A stretch of DNA of 64,000 bases from Streptomyces avermitilis MA-4680 = NBRC 14893 (GCF_000009765.2 NC_003155.5:4340001-4404000); one strand, 5' to 3'. Numbered from the stretch's first letter, positions 23,962 through 33,543 are shown. Numbers and translations: made by a program. The notes: generated by a model not told the origin, from the sequence alone.

Positions 23962-26490
23962 ATGTTCCGTACCGCCTTGCGCACCGTACTCGCGCACAAG
24001 GCCAGGCTCGTCATGACCGTGCTCGCCGTGATGCTCGGCGTGGCGTTCGTCTCGGGCACCCTGGTCTTCACCAACACCATCTCGGACGCCTACCAGAAGA
24101 GCTCCGCCAAGGGCTTCGACCAGGTCGACGTCGCCATCCAGGCGGAGAGCCGCCAGGACGAGGGCGACACGATCGCCGAGCGGCCCAAGCTCACCCAGGC
24201 GCTCCTCGACAAGGCCGCCGAGGTGCCCGGCGCCGGCTCCGCCATCGGCGTCGTGAACGGCTTCACCGCCATCGCCGACCAGGACGGCAAGCTCGTCGGC
24301 AACGGCTTCCAGTCGCAGGGCGGGAACTACTGGGGGACCAAGGACCCCCGTTACCCCCTGACCGTCGGACACGCCCCCCGCGGCAAGAACGAGATCGCCC
24401 TCGACGCGAGGACGGCCGAGCGCGCCGGATACAAGGTCGGCGACACCGTACGGCTCTCCGTCGACGGCCCGGTGCTCACCCCGAAGGTCACCGGCATCTT
24501 CACCACCGACGACGGCAACGTCGCGGCCGGCGGCAGCCTCGCCCTCTTCGACACCGCGACCGCCCAGCAGCTGTTCCACAAGGCCGGCGAGTACGACGAG
24601 ATCGATGTGAAGGCCGCCTCCGGGACGAGCCAGATCGCGCTGCGCAACGCGCTCGACGAGGTCGTGCCGAAGGACGTCGCCTCCACCACCACCGGCAAGC
24701 AGCTCGCCGACGACCAGGCGACCCAGATCGCCTCCGCGATGAGCGGCATGAAGACCGGCCTGCTGGTCTTCGCGGGCATCGCGCTCTTCGTCGGCACCTT
24801 CATCATCGCCAACACCTTCACCATGCTGGTCGCCCAGCGCACCAAGGAGCTGGCGCTGCTGCGCGCCGTCGGCGCCTCCCGCAGGCAGGTCACCCGGTCC
24901 GTACTGATCGAGGCGTTCGTCGTCGGCGCGGTCGCGGCCGTCACCGGTCTGGCCGCGGGCATCGGCATCGGCGCGGGCATGCGCTCCCTGATGGGCACCC
25001 TGGGCGCCACCGTCCCCGACGGCCCGCTGGTCATCTCCCCGGGCACGGTCGCCACGGCGCTGCTCGTCGGCATCCTCATCACCATGCTGGCCGCGTGGCT
25101 GCCGGGCCGGCGCGCCGCGAAGATCCCGCCGGTCGCCGCGATGAGCAGCGTGCACGCCAAGGCCACCACCAAGTCCCTGGTCCTGCGCAACACGCTCGGC
25201 GCCCTGTTCTCCGCCGCCGGCATCGCGGTCGTCCTCTACGCCACCACCCTGGACGGCTCGGACGGGCAGGCCCCGATGGGCCTCGGGGCGGTGCTGCTCA
25301 TCATCGGCGTCTTCATCCTCACGCCACTGCTGTCACGCCCGCTGATCGCCGCGGCCGCCCCGGTGCTGCGTATCTTCGGGGTCTCCGGCAAGCTCGCCCG
25401 CCAGAACTCCGTACGCAACCCGCGGCGCACCGCCGCGACCGCCTCCGCGCTGATGATCGGCCTCACTCTGATCACCGGCATGACGGTGATGGCGGGCAGC
25501 CTGCAGACGTCGATCGACAAGATGGCGTCCTCCGCGATCAAGGCGGACTACGTCGTCTCGATGGCCAACGGCAACTACCTCTCCACGGACGTCGACAAGA
25601 AGCTCTCCGCGACGGACGGCGTCACCGCCACCAGCCCGCTGCGCAACGCGCCCTCGCGCATCGACGGCGAGACCGAGTACCTGACCGGCGTCAACGGCCG
25701 GTCCATCAACGACCTGACCGATCTCACGGTCCAGGACGGCGCCTTCAAGGTCGGCGGCACGCAGGTCGTCGTCGACGACGAGACCGCCGCGTCCCACCAC
25801 TGGACGGCCGGTTCGCGGTTCACGGCCTCGTTCGAGGACGGCAAGAAGCAGCGGCTCACGGTCACCGGGGTGTACCAGAGCACCGAGATGATGCGCGGCA
25901 TCATGCTGGACAACGCCACGCTCACCCCGCATCTGACCGACCCGTCCGACATGCAGGTCATGGTCAAGACGTCGGCCGGCGCGTCCGGCCCGGTCAAGGA
26001 CCGGCTGGAGAAGGCACTCGGCGACAACCCGGCCATCAAGGTCCAGGACAAGAAGGACATCTCCAACGACATCGCGCAGATGTTCACGCTGATGCTGAAC
26101 ATGCTCTACGGCCTGCTGGCGATGGCGGTGATCGTCGCCGTCCTCGGTGTCATCAACACCCTGGCCATGTCGGTCTTCGAACGCTCGCAGGAGATCGGCA
26201 TGCTCCGGGCGATCGGCCTGGACCGCAAGGGCATCAAGCGGATGGTCCGGCTGGAGTCCCTGGTCATCTCGCTCTTCGGCGGTGTGCTCGGCATCGGCCT
26301 CGGCGTGTTCTTCGGCTGGGCGGCCGGTGAACTGCTCGGCACCAAGATGGCGACGTACGAACTGGTCCTGCCCTGGGGCCGGATGGCCCTCTTCCTCCTG
26401 CTGGCCGCGGCGGTCGGCGTCCTGGCGGCCCTGTGGCCGGCCCGCCGGGCGGCCCGCCTGAACATGCTGACGGCCATCAAGTCGGAGTAA
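23962..26490 (+). CDS. FtsX/MacB-family ABC permease, two-domain
   Basis: This 842-aa permease has one N-terminal membrane helix (about 15-35), an extracytoplasmic MacB-type domain (about 40-240), three helices (about 255-385), a further helix pair (about 410-450 and near 480), a second outer domain and three C-terminal helices (about 710-840). This is the duplicated FtsX arrangement. The coupling helices read RTKELALLRAVGASR and RSQEIGMLRAIGLDR. It works with the ATPase at 23118-23888. ATG 23962 has only a weak GAGAA upstream. The gene ends at a hairpin shared with the convergent cfa. Confidence 0.9.
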   Translation: MFRTALRTVLAHKARLVMTVLAVMLGVAFVSGTLVFTNTISDAYQKSSAKGFDQVDVAIQAESRQDEGDTIAERPKLTQALLDKAAEVPGAGSAIGVVNGFTAIADQDGKLVGNGFQSQGGNYWGTKDPRYPLTVGHAPRGKNEIALDARTAERAGYKVGDTVRLSVDGPVLTPKVTGIFTTDDGNVAAGGSLALFDTATAQQLFHKAGEYDEIDVKAASGTSQIALRNALDEVVPKDVASTTTGKQLADDQATQIASAMSGMKTGLLVFAGIALFVGTFIIANTFTMLVAQRTKELALLRAVGASRRQVTRSVLIEAFVVGAVAAVTGLAAGIGIGAGMRSLMGTLGATVPDGPLVISPGTVATALLVGILITMLAAWLPGRRAAKIPPVAAMSSVHAKATTKSLVLRNTLGALFSAAGIAVVLYATTLDGSDGQAPMGLGAVLLIIGVFILTPLLSRPLIAAAAPVLRIFGVSGKLARQNSVRNPRRTAATASALMIGLTLITGMTVMAGSLQTSIDKMASSAIKADYVVSMANGNYLSTDVDKKLSATDGVTATSPLRNAPSRIDGETEYLTGVNGRSINDLTDLTVQDGAFKVGGTQVVVDDETAASHHWTAGSRFTASFEDGKKQRLTVTGVYQSTEMMRGIMLDNATLTPHLTDPSDMQVMVKTSAGASGPVKDRLEKALGDNPAIKVQDKKDISNDIAQMFTLMLNMLYGLLAMAVIVAVLGVINTLAMSVFERSQEIGMLRAIGLDRKGIKRMVRLESLVISLFGGVLGIGLGVFFGWAAGELLGTKMATYELVLPWGRMALFLLLAAAVGVLAALWPARRAARLNMLTAIKSE

Positions 26491-26510
26491 CCGACAGCCG
26501 TACATGAGGC

Positions 26511-26543
26511 GGGGCCCCGTTCCGATCCCTGGAACGGGGCCCC
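26511..26543. terminator. Bidirectional hairpin between ABC permease and cyclopropane synthase genes
   Basis: Perfect 13-bp arms GGGGCCCCGTTCC and GGAACGGGGCCCC enclose GATCCCT, followed by ATTTCG. It lies between two convergent genes. Confidence 0.8.
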
Positions 26544-26557
26544 ATTTCGCGCTGTGC

Positions 26558-27847
26558 TCAGTTCCAGGTACGTGCCCGCAGAGGGATCCCGGAGGCGCCC
26601 GACTCCGGTGTCCTGACCGCCAGCACCTGGTTGACGCCGATGCGGTTGTGCTCGAAGGCGAGGGCGCAGGCGGCCATGTACAGCCGCCAGACACGGGCCC
26701 GGCCCGGGCTCGTCAGCCGTACGCCCCGCACCCACTGGGCCTCCAGGTTGGCGACCCAGCGCCGCAGGGTGAGGGCGTAGTGCTCACGCAGGGACTCGAC
26801 GTCACGGACCTCGAACCCGGCCCGCTCCAGCTGGGTGACCGTGCTGCCGATGGGCGCGAGCTCACCGTCCGGGAAGACGTACGCGTCGATGAACTCGTCG
26901 ACGGAGTACGTGGATTCGTCGAGCTGCGGCCGCCGGGCGATCTGGTGGTTGAGGAGCCGCCCGTCCGGCTTGAGCAGGGCGTACAGATCCCGCGCGTAGT
27001 CCAGGTACCGCTCGGCGCCGACGTGCTCGGCCATGCCGATGGAGGAGATCGCGTCGTACGGGCCGTCGGTCACGTCCCGGTAGTCCTGTACGCGGATCTC
27101 GACCCGGTCGGTCAGCCCCTCGTCGGCGACGCGCTTACGGGCGTACGCGGCCTGCTCCTGGGAGAGGGTGATGCCGACGACGCTCACGCCGTGCTCGCGG
27201 GCGGCGTGGATGGCCATGGAGCCCCAGCCGCAGCCGACGTCCAGGAGCCGCTGACCGGGGGTCAGACCGAGCTTGCGGGAGACGAGTTCGAGCTTGTCGC
27301 GCTGGGCGTCCTCGAGTGTGCCGTCCGGGGTGGCCCAGTAGGCGCAGGAGTACACCATGGACGGGCCGAGGACGATCTCGTAGAAGTCGTTGCCGACGTC
27401 GTAGTGGTGGCTGATGGCGCGCCGGTCGCTGCGCTTGGTGTGCAGATGGCCGCGTCTGCGGACCTCCTCGCGGGGCGGGGCGGGCGGCAGCGGGGGTCCG
27501 GCCATCCGCACCAGGCCGCTGACCGCGGCGCGTACGTCCGGGTCACGCAGGGCCTCGGTGAGGGTACGGGCGTCGTCGCGGCGCTCCCAGAGGAGCCCGG
27601 CGATCAGGTCGAGGACGGCGTAGAGGTCTCCCCGCACCGTCACGTCGCCCGCGACCCAGGCCCGGGCCAGGCCCAGCTCGCCGGGTTTCCACAACAGCCG
27701 GCGCAGGGCGCGGCGATTGCGCACGACGAGGGTGGGAGCACCGGGCGGGCCGGCCTCCGAACCGTCCCACGCGTGAATACGCAGCGGGAGCGGGGCTCCC
27801 AGCAACTGGTCGAGAAGGCTCTTCAGCCGCAGCGCGGCGTCTGGCAT
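26558..27847 (-). CDS. Cyclopropane-fatty-acyl-phospholipid synthase-like methyltransferase
   Basis: This 429-aa enzyme of the CFA synthase/mycolic acid cyclopropanase family uses S-adenosylmethionine to modify acyl chains of membrane phospholipids. The SAM motif is LLDVGCGWGSMA, and family signatures DVGNDFYEIVLGPSMVYSCAYW and ISSIGMAEHVG (with the catalytic Glu-His region) are present. An N-terminal domain of about 130 residues resembles the lipid-binding region of CfaA-type proteins. I start at ATG 27847, with CGGAGG ten bases upstream; the frame stays open to 27964 but lacks a better start. It is a single gene. Confidence 0.88.
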   Translation of the reverse strand: MPDAALRLKSLLDQLLGAPLPLRIHAWDGSEAGPPGAPTLVVRNRRALRRLLWKPGELGLARAWVAGDVTVRGDLYAVLDLIAGLLWERRDDARTLTEALRDPDVRAAVSGLVRMAGPPLPPAPPREEVRRRGHLHTKRSDRRAISHHYDVGNDFYEIVLGPSMVYSCAYWATPDGTLEDAQRDKLELVSRKLGLTPGQRLLDVGCGWGSMAIHAAREHGVSVVGITLSQEQAAYARKRVADEGLTDRVEIRVQDYRDVTDGPYDAISSIGMAEHVGAERYLDYARDLYALLKPDGRLLNHQIARRPQLDESTYSVDEFIDAYVFPDGELAPIGSTVTQLERAGFEVRDVESLREHYALTLRRWVANLEAQWVRGVRLTSPGRARVWRLYMAACALAFEHNRIGVNQVLAVRTPESGASGIPLRARTWN

Positions 27848-27988
27848 GGCGCACACCTCCGTGACGGTAGATCCCGGAACGTCCAACACCACGTAAACAC
27901 CGGCGGAAGCCGCGCGCAGTCCCCCTTTCGCGTTACGAGTGAGCAAAATAGATGTAGCGACCATGCTTCTTTCGCCTGCGCGGGAACG

Positions 27989-28032
27989 CCGAAGGGGCCT
28001 CCCGCACCACGGATGGCGGAAGGCCCCTTCGG
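27989..28032 (-). terminator. Terminator of the NDH-2 gene
   Basis: Perfect 12-bp arms CCGAAGGGGCCT and AGGCCCCTTCGG enclose a 20-base loop. It begins 19 bases past the stop of the minus-strand gene. Confidence 0.75.
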
Positions 28033-28051
28033 GCTGTTCGGTGACCGGAGG

Positions 28052-29443
28052 TCAGGAGGCCTTGGCCTTCTCCTCGGTCTTCGGCGCGACCGCGGCGGCC
28101 GGAGCCGGCGCCGGCTTGGCGGCCTCGTAGAACTCCTCGCGCGGGGACTCCAGCGCGCCCAGCGCCACGACCTCACGCTTCAGGAACATCTGCAGCGTCC
28201 AGTCCGCGAAGACCCGGATCTTCCGGTTCCACGTCGGCATCGCCAGGCCGTGGTAGCCGCGGTGCATGTACCACGCCAGCCGGCCCTTGAGCTTGATCTT
28301 CATCTTGCCCATGACGATCATCGCGACGCCCTTGTGGAGGCCGAGCCCGGCCACCGCACCCTTGTTGGAGTGCGCGTACTCCTTCTGCGGGAAGCCCCGC
28401 ATACCGGAGACCACGTTGTCGCCGAGGACCCTCGCCTGACGCAGCGCGTGCTGCGCGTTCGGCGGGCACCAGGCGTTCTCGACGCCGGCCTTGCGGGCGG
28501 CCATGTCCGGCACCTGCGCGTTGTCGCCGGCGGCCCAGATGTAGTCCGTGCCCTGCACCTGGAGGGTGGTCTGGGTGTCCACGTGACCGCGCGGGCCGAG
28601 CGGCAGGCCGAAGCGGGACAGGACCGGGTTCGGCTTGACGCCGGCCGTCCACACGATCGTGCTGGAGTCGACCTCGAGGCCGTTCTTCAGCACGACGTGG
28701 CCGTCGACGCAGGAGTCCATCGAGGTGGAGAGGTAGATCTCGACCCCGCGGCTCTCCAGGTGCTCCTTGCCGTACTGGCCGAGCTTGGGGCCGACCTCGG
28801 GGAGGATCTTGTCGGCGGCGTCGACGAGGATGAACCGCATGTCCTCGCGCGACACGTTGTTGTAGTACTTGGCCGCGTCGCGGGCCATGTCCTCGACCTC
28901 GCCGATGGTCTCGGCGCCGGCGAAGCCACCGCCGACGAAGACGAAGGTCAACGCCTTGCGGCGGACCTCCTCATCGGTCGTCGAGTCGGCCTTGTCGAGC
29001 TGCTCGAGGACGTGGTTGCGCAGGCCGATGGCCTCCTCGATGCCCTTCATGCCGATGCCCTGCTCGGCGAGGCCGGGGATCGGGAAGGTGCGGGAGACCG
29101 CGCCCATCGCGATGACGAGGTAGTCGAAAGGCAGCTCGTACGCCTCACCCACGAGAGGGGCGATCGTGGCGACCTTGCGGTCCTGGTCGATGGTGGTGAC
29201 CCGGCCGGTGAGGACCTCCGCCTTCGGCAGCACGCGTCGCAGCGGGACGACGACATGCCGAGGGGAGATGCTGCCGGCGGCGGTTTCGGGGAGGAAGGGC
29301 TGGTAGGTCATGTACGACCGGGGGTCGACGACCGTGACGGTCGCCTCGCCGTAGCGCATCTTCTTGAGAATGCGCCGAGCTGCGTACAGGCCTACGTACC
29401 CACCGCCTACTACGAGGATCCTGGGACGCTCCGTGGTGCTCAT
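28052..29443 (-). CDS. ndh: Type II NADH dehydrogenase
   Basis: This single-subunit, non-proton-pumping NADH:menaquinone oxidoreductase of the membrane surface (463 aa) has the FAD motif ILVVGGGYVG near the start, the second nucleotide motif FVFVGGGFAG (about 166-175), the FAD-contacting WAAGDNAQ (about 300) and a membrane-associating C-terminal part with WYMHRGYHGLAMP. The last 35 residues are an Ala/Pro/Glu-rich tail. ATG 29443 opens the frame. A Rex-like operator lies about 310 bases upstream, which would link expression to the NADH/NAD ratio. Confidence 0.92.
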   Translation of the reverse strand: MSTTERPRILVVGGGYVGLYAARRILKKMRYGEATVTVVDPRSYMTYQPFLPETAAGSISPRHVVVPLRRVLPKAEVLTGRVTTIDQDRKVATIAPLVGEAYELPFDYLVIAMGAVSRTFPIPGLAEQGIGMKGIEEAIGLRNHVLEQLDKADSTTDEEVRRKALTFVFVGGGFAGAETIGEVEDMARDAAKYYNNVSREDMRFILVDAADKILPEVGPKLGQYGKEHLESRGVEIYLSTSMDSCVDGHVVLKNGLEVDSSTIVWTAGVKPNPVLSRFGLPLGPRGHVDTQTTLQVQGTDYIWAAGDNAQVPDMAARKAGVENAWCPPNAQHALRQARVLGDNVVSGMRGFPQKEYAHSNKGAVAGLGLHKGVAMIVMGKMKIKLKGRLAWYMHRGYHGLAMPTWNRKIRVFADWTLQMFLKREVVALGALESPREEFYEAAKPAPAPAAAVAPKTEEKAKAS

Positions 29444-29750
29444 GCCATCGAGTATCCACCCGCCCCAGGGGGGTCGCTCGTGCGCCCCTTCACAAGCTTG
29501 GGTGAGCCCTCTGCTACACTGCGCGGCTCACGTGACCCAGGTCATGTCGATGGAGGGGAACCACCGCGCGGTGCGGACCGTTGTCAACACCGCGTGAGCT
29601 GCACTCCGGTCGTTCGAACGGGCCGAACCACCCTCCGCGCCCACCCGCCGGAAACACACCCGCAACGCTCCGCTGAGCACCCTCCCGCACCTGGTGAGCC
29701 CCCCTGAAGGGGGCAACCCACCGAATCGTCGCCCAGCAGGCCCGAAATCC

Positions 29751-29769
29751 TTGTGAAGAACTTCACGAA
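29751..29769. promoter_or_regulatory. Rex-like redox operator upstream of ndh
   Basis: TTGTGAA-GAAC-TTCACGAA closely fits the Rex operator TTGTGAA-N4-TTCACAA, with one mismatch in the last arm. Rex is the NADH/NAD sensor that controls respiratory genes in Streptomyces. The site lies 308 bases before the ndh start, in a gap of 585 bases with no gene, so a promoter close to it would give a long leader. Confidence 0.6.
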
Positions 29770-29900
29770 GTTTTCCGGCGGTGTGCCGCGGAGGGGGTCC
29801 GGAAGGCCCTCAGAGCGTGCTCATACGTTATCCGAACTGCTCAGGAGAGACTACCGGCGGGTAGCAAAGTGTCCCCCAGGTCACGCCCAAGGCCCCCCGA

Positions 29901-30027
29901 AACGCCTCACGAACACCTCGCCGGACACCTCACGAACGTCTCGCCGACGAGCGCGCGAGCGTCTCGCCGACGGCCGCGCGAGCGCCCCGCCGCCGACCTC
30001 GCGAACGCCTCGCTGACGGCCGCGCGA
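29901..30027. repeat. Degenerate tandem repeats after the exopolyphosphatase gene
   Basis: The stretch just past the ppx stop is built from imperfect units of about 25-30 bp around CTCGCCGAC and CGCGCGAGCG. It has high GC and no reading frame of its own. It fills the gap between the Rex-like site and the gene end. Confidence 0.6.
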
Positions 30028-30028
30028 A

Positions 30029-30970
30029 CTACGCGATGGACCAGGCGATTCCGTCGAGGATGTCGTGCTCGCTGACCACGACCTCCCGCGCCCCGATCCG
30101 CTCCATGATCGAGAGCAGTACGAGGGCGCCCGCGCCGATGACGTCGACGCGGCCCGGGTGCATGGAGGGGACGGCCGCGCGTTCGGCGTGGGTGGAGGCC
30201 AGCAGCCACTCGGTGATCTCGCGGACGCGGTCGTACGGGATCCGGGAGTGGTGGATGGCGACCGAGTCGTACTCCGGGAGGTTCTGCGCGATCGCCGAGA
30301 TCGTGGTGACGGAGCCGGCCAGGCCGACCAGCGTGTGCGCCTCGTGCAGCGGCACGGTCTGCTCCACCAGGTCCAGCGCCGCGTCGATGTCGGCCCGGAT
30401 CGCCTCGATCCGGTCGGGCGACGGCGGGTCGACTACCTGGCCGTCGTGCACCAGGTGACGTTCGGTCATACGGACGCAGCCGATGTCGACGGAGCGTGCG
30501 GCGCGCACATGGTCGTCGCCGACCACGAACTCCGTCGAGCCGCCGCCGATGTCCACGACGAGGAAGGGCTTGGCGAGGTCGTCGCGGCCGGTCAGCTCCT
30601 TGGTCGCGCCGGTGAAGGAGAACTCGGCCTCCTGGTCGCCGGTGATGACCTCGGGCTCGACACCCAGGATGTCGATGACCCCGCGCACGAACTCGTCGCG
30701 GTTCTCGGCGTCGCGGGAGGCGGAGGTGGCGACGAAGCGGATCTTCTCCGCGCCGTGCTCCTTGATGATCGCGGCGTACTCCCGGCAGGCCGCGAAGGTC
30801 CGCTCCAGGGCCTCGGGCGCGAGCCGCCCGGTCCGGTCGACGCCCTGGCCGAGCCGGACGATGGTCATCCGCCGGTCGAGGTCGACGAGTTCCCCGGTCT
30901 CCGGGTGGGCGTCGGCGACGAGGAGCCGGATGGAGTTCGTACCGCAGTCGATGGCGGCGACGCGGGTCAT
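30029..30970 (-). CDS. Exopolyphosphatase/guanosine pentaphosphatase family (Ppx/GppA)
   Basis: This 313-aa member of the actin-fold Ppx/GppA family hydrolyses polyphosphate ends or pppGpp. It has AAIDCGTNSIRLLVA (phosphate 1), VATSASRDAENRDEF with the conserved acidic residues, LVVDIGGGSTEF (phosphate 2) and LAGSVTTISA near 225. The short length, without the C-terminal HD-like domain, matches actinobacterial Ppx1 forms. ATG 30970 opens the frame. It follows the DUF501 gene on the same strand, as in other Streptomyces. Confidence 0.88.
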   Translation of the reverse strand: MTRVAAIDCGTNSIRLLVADAHPETGELVDLDRRMTIVRLGQGVDRTGRLAPEALERTFAACREYAAIIKEHGAEKIRFVATSASRDAENRDEFVRGVIDILGVEPEVITGDQEAEFSFTGATKELTGRDDLAKPFLVVDIGGGSTEFVVGDDHVRAARSVDIGCVRMTERHLVHDGQVVDPPSPDRIEAIRADIDAALDLVEQTVPLHEAHTLVGLAGSVTTISAIAQNLPEYDSVAIHHSRIPYDRVREITEWLLASTHAERAAVPSMHPGRVDVIGAGALVLLSIMERIGAREVVVSEHDILDGIAWSIA

Positions 30971-31022
30971 GGCAGTTCCTTGAGGTCGAGGGGTGAGTTC
31001 TCGGCTCCGGTCGGCGGCGATC

Positions 31023-31049
31023 GGCCCGTCCGGCGTTCAAGGACGGGCC
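31023..31049 (-). terminator. Hairpin between DUF501 and ppx genes
   Basis: GGCCCGTCC (31023-31031) pairs with GGACGGGCC (31041-31049) around GGCGTTCAA, a motif often seen downstream of Streptomyces genes. A second GGGGGC/GCCCCC hairpin lies at about 31071-31086. There is no T run. Confidence 0.45.
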
Positions 31050-31104
31050 GTTCAGGCCGAAGCGGGGGCCTGGGGGCGCGGCCCCCGGGGACGGGAACGG
31101 ACGG

Positions 31105-31629
31105 TCACTCGTCGGCGGCCGGCACCACGCAGGCCCCCTTGCGCCACCACTCCGGCAGCATCGCGATCGCCTCGTCGCCCAGCGGGTTCACACCCGGGCC
31201 CGCGGCCAGGGAGTGGGCCACCAGCACATGCAGGCACTTCACCCGGTCCGGCATGCCGCCCGCGCTCGGGAAGCCCTCCAGGACCTCGATGGAGTCGCGG
31301 CGGGCGATGTAGTCCTCGTGCGCCGCGCGGTAGGCCGCGGCCAGCTCGGGGTCGGTCGCCAGCCGGTCCGTCATCTCCTTCATGACGCCGTTGGCCTCGA
31401 GGGTGCCGATCGCGGACGCGGCCCGCGGGCACGTCAGGTAGTACGTCGTCGGGAACGGCGTGCCGTCGGGCAGCCGCGGCGCCGTCTCGACGACGTCCGG
31501 CTGTCCGCACGGGCACCGGTGCGCGATGGCGCGCAGTCCGCGCGGCGGGCGCCCGAGCTGCTGCTTGAAGGCCTCGACGTCCGCGTCGGTCGGCTCGGTG
31601 CGCGGAGTGGTCGGCGGGGGCGTTTCCAT
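31105..31629 (-). CDS. DUF501 domain protein
   Basis: This 174-aa conserved actinobacterial protein has a Cys pair in HRCPCGQPDVV and a third Cys in YLTCPRA, which could hold a metal, and a C-terminal PDRVKCLHVLVAHSLAAGPGVNPLGDEA block that defines DUF501. It is nearly always found between divIC and ppx, as here, and its role is unknown. I start at ATG 31629; the frame is open further upstream but has no clear start, and the ribosome-binding site is weak. It is 28 bases after divIC and probably cotranscribed. Confidence 0.82.
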   Translation of the reverse strand: METPPPTTPRTEPTDADVEAFKQQLGRPPRGLRAIAHRCPCGQPDVVETAPRLPDGTPFPTTYYLTCPRAASAIGTLEANGVMKEMTDRLATDPELAAAYRAAHEDYIARRDSIEVLEGFPSAGGMPDRVKCLHVLVAHSLAAGPGVNPLGDEAIAMLPEWWRKGACVVPAADE

Positions 31630-31657
31630 GCCTGTACGTAAGTCTCTTTCTCGTTCT

Positions 31658-32134
31658 TCACTGGTCGGAGGCGTCGGACTTGTCGACCCCGTCCCAGACG
31701 TTGGCGTACCAGGGGCGGTCGGCCGCACCCTGCGTCGTCCGCGCCGGCTTGGCCGCGGCCGGGTCGATCACGATGTAGCCGGTCTCGCCCGGCATCACAT
31801 AGTGCAGCCGCTGCCGGATCTGCTGCTCGGCGTAGGCGTCGTCCTGCCAGCGGGCCTTGAGGTCACGCAGCTGTTCGACGCGCTGCCGGGCCCGCTCCTG
31901 CTGCCGCTGGAGATCGGCGACCTCGGCGCGCTGGGACACGTACTGCCTTATCGGGTACGCGAGGGCCACGATCAGCGAGCACAGCACCAGCGCGAGCAGC
32001 GCGGCCCGGCTGGTCAGCCGGGAGCGGCGGGCCTGCCGCTTGGTCTGGGAGCGGTAGACGCGGGCCGCCGTCTGCTCGCCGAGCAGCCGCAGCCTGGTCG
32101 CGGTGGAGAACCGGTCCCGGTCCTTCACGGCCAT
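31658..32134 (-). CDS. divIC: Septum formation initiator DivIC/FtsB
   Basis: This 158-aa bitopic protein has a basic cytoplasmic start, one membrane helix (about 46-66), an extracytoplasmic coiled coil (about 70-100: EVADLQRQQERARQRVEQL) and a globular end with QIRQRLHYVMPGETGY, the conserved FtsB/DivIC motif. It forms part of the divisome with FtsL and FtsQ/DivIB. ATG 32134 has GGAGG six bases upstream; GTG 32152 is a weaker choice. It lies between eno and DUF501, the usual actinobacterial order. Confidence 0.9.
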   Translation of the reverse strand: MAVKDRDRFSTATRLRLLGEQTAARVYRSQTKRQARRSRLTSRAALLALVLCSLIVALAYPIRQYVSQRAEVADLQRQQERARQRVEQLRDLKARWQDDAYAEQQIRQRLHYVMPGETGYIVIDPAAAKPARTTQGAADRPWYANVWDGVDKSDASDQ

Positions 32135-32250
32135 CTCCCGCCTCCCCTTCACACGCGCGTACGTCCCCGCACACGGTACGGGACCGAGTACGGGGACGTA
32201 CGTACGACGCTGCCCAAGGGCCTTGGCGGATCAGCCCTCGCTGTGCCTGA

Positions 32251-33543
32251 TCAGTTCGCCGAGCGGAACCGGGGGAACGCCGAGCGGCCGGCGTACTCGG
32301 CGGCGTCGTCGAGGATCTCCTCGATGCGCAGCAGCTGGTTGTACTTGGCGACACGGTCCGAGCGGGCCGGGGCGCCGGTCTTGATCTGACCGCAGTTCAC
32401 GGCGACGGCGAGGTCGGCGATGGTGACGTCCTCGGTCTCGCCGGAGCGGTGGGACATCATGCACTTGAAGCCGTTGCGCTGGGCCAGCTCGACGGCGTCC
32501 AGGGTCTCGGTCAGCGAACCGATCTGGTTGACCTTGACGAGCAGGGCGTTGGCGGAGCCCTCCTCGATGCCGCGGGCCAGGCGCTCCGGGTTGGTGACGA
32601 AGAGGTCGTCGCCGACGATCTGGACCTTGTCGCCCAGCTTGTCGGTGATGACCTTCCAGCCGGCCCAGTCGTCCTCGTACAGCGGGTCCTCGATGGAGAC
32701 GAGCGGGTACGCGGAGACGAGCTCCTCGTAGTACTCGGTCATCTCGGCGGCCGAGCGGGACTTGCCCTCGAACTCGTACTTGCCGTCCTTGTAGAACTCG
32801 GACGCGGCGACGTCGAGCGCGAGCGCGATCTGCTCGCCCGGGATGTAACCGGCCTGCTTGATGGCCTCGATGATGAGGTCGAGCGCGGCGCGGTTCGACT
32901 CCAGGTTCGGGGCGAAGCCGCCCTCGTCGCCGAGGCCGGTGGACAGGCCCTTGGTCTTCAGCACCTTCTTGAGGGTGTGGTAGACCTCGGCGCCCCAGCG
33001 CAGGGCCTCGGAGAAGGACTCCGCGCCGATCGGGGCGATCATGAACTCCTGGATGTCCACGTTGGAGTCGGCGTGCGAGCCGCCGTTCAGGATGTTCATC
33101 ATCGGAACGGGCAGCAGGTGCGCGTTCGGGCCGCCCAGGTAGCGGAAGAGCGGGAGGTCGCTGGCCTCGGAGGCGGCGTGCGCGACGGCGAGGGAGACGC
33201 CGAGGATGGCGTTGGCGCCGAGCGAGCCCTTGTTGTCGGTGGCGTCCAGGTCGAACATCGCCTGGTCGATCAGGCGCTGCTCGGTGGCGTCGTAGCCGAC
33301 GAGCTCCGGGCCGATCTGCTCGATGACGGCGAGGACGGCCTTCTCGACACCCTTGCCCTGGTAACGGTTGGGGTCACCGTCGCGGAGCTCGATGGCCTCG
33401 AAGGCACCGGTGGAGGCGCCGGACGGGACGGCGGCACGACCCGTGCTGCCGTCGTCGAGGCCGACCTCGACCTCGACCGTGGGGTTGCCTCGGGAGTCCA
33501 GGATTTCCCGGGCTACGACGACGTCGATGGACGGCACGAGCAT
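32251..33543 (-). CDS. eno: Enolase
   Basis: Enolase (430 aa) converts 2-phosphoglycerate to phosphoenolpyruvate in glycolysis and gluconeogenesis. Visible landmarks are the substrate loop PSGASTGAFEA, GGSHADSN, the catalytic Glu in GLGDEGGFAP, the Mg ligands in ALDVAASEFY, SIEDPLYEDD and DDLFVTN, and the catalytic Lys in LVKVNQIGSL. The MMSHRSGETED signature follows. ATG 33543 has AAGGAG immediately before it; a GTG two codons later would improve the spacing. The C-terminal RSAN differs slightly from the usual ending. Confidence 0.98.
   Translation of the reverse strand: MLVPSIDVVVAREILDSRGNPTVEVEVGLDDGSTGRAAVPSGASTGAFEAIELRDGDPNRYQGKGVEKAVLAVIEQIGPELVGYDATEQRLIDQAMFDLDATDNKGSLGANAILGVSLAVAHAASEASDLPLFRYLGGPNAHLLPVPMMNILNGGSHADSNVDIQEFMIAPIGAESFSEALRWGAEVYHTLKKVLKTKGLSTGLGDEGGFAPNLESNRAALDLIIEAIKQAGYIPGEQIALALDVAASEFYKDGKYEFEGKSRSAAEMTEYYEELVSAYPLVSIEDPLYEDDWAGWKVITDKLGDKVQIVGDDLFVTNPERLARGIEEGSANALLVKVNQIGSLTETLDAVELAQRNGFKCMMSHRSGETEDVTIADLAVAVNCGQIKTGAPARSDRVAKYNQLLRIEEILDDAAEYAGRSAFPRFRSAN

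Noticed and set aside
26504..29707. Very long open frame antisense to cfa and ndh
   Set aside because: It is open only because of high GC; its codons mirror third positions of the real genes, whose conserved motifs are on the minus strand.
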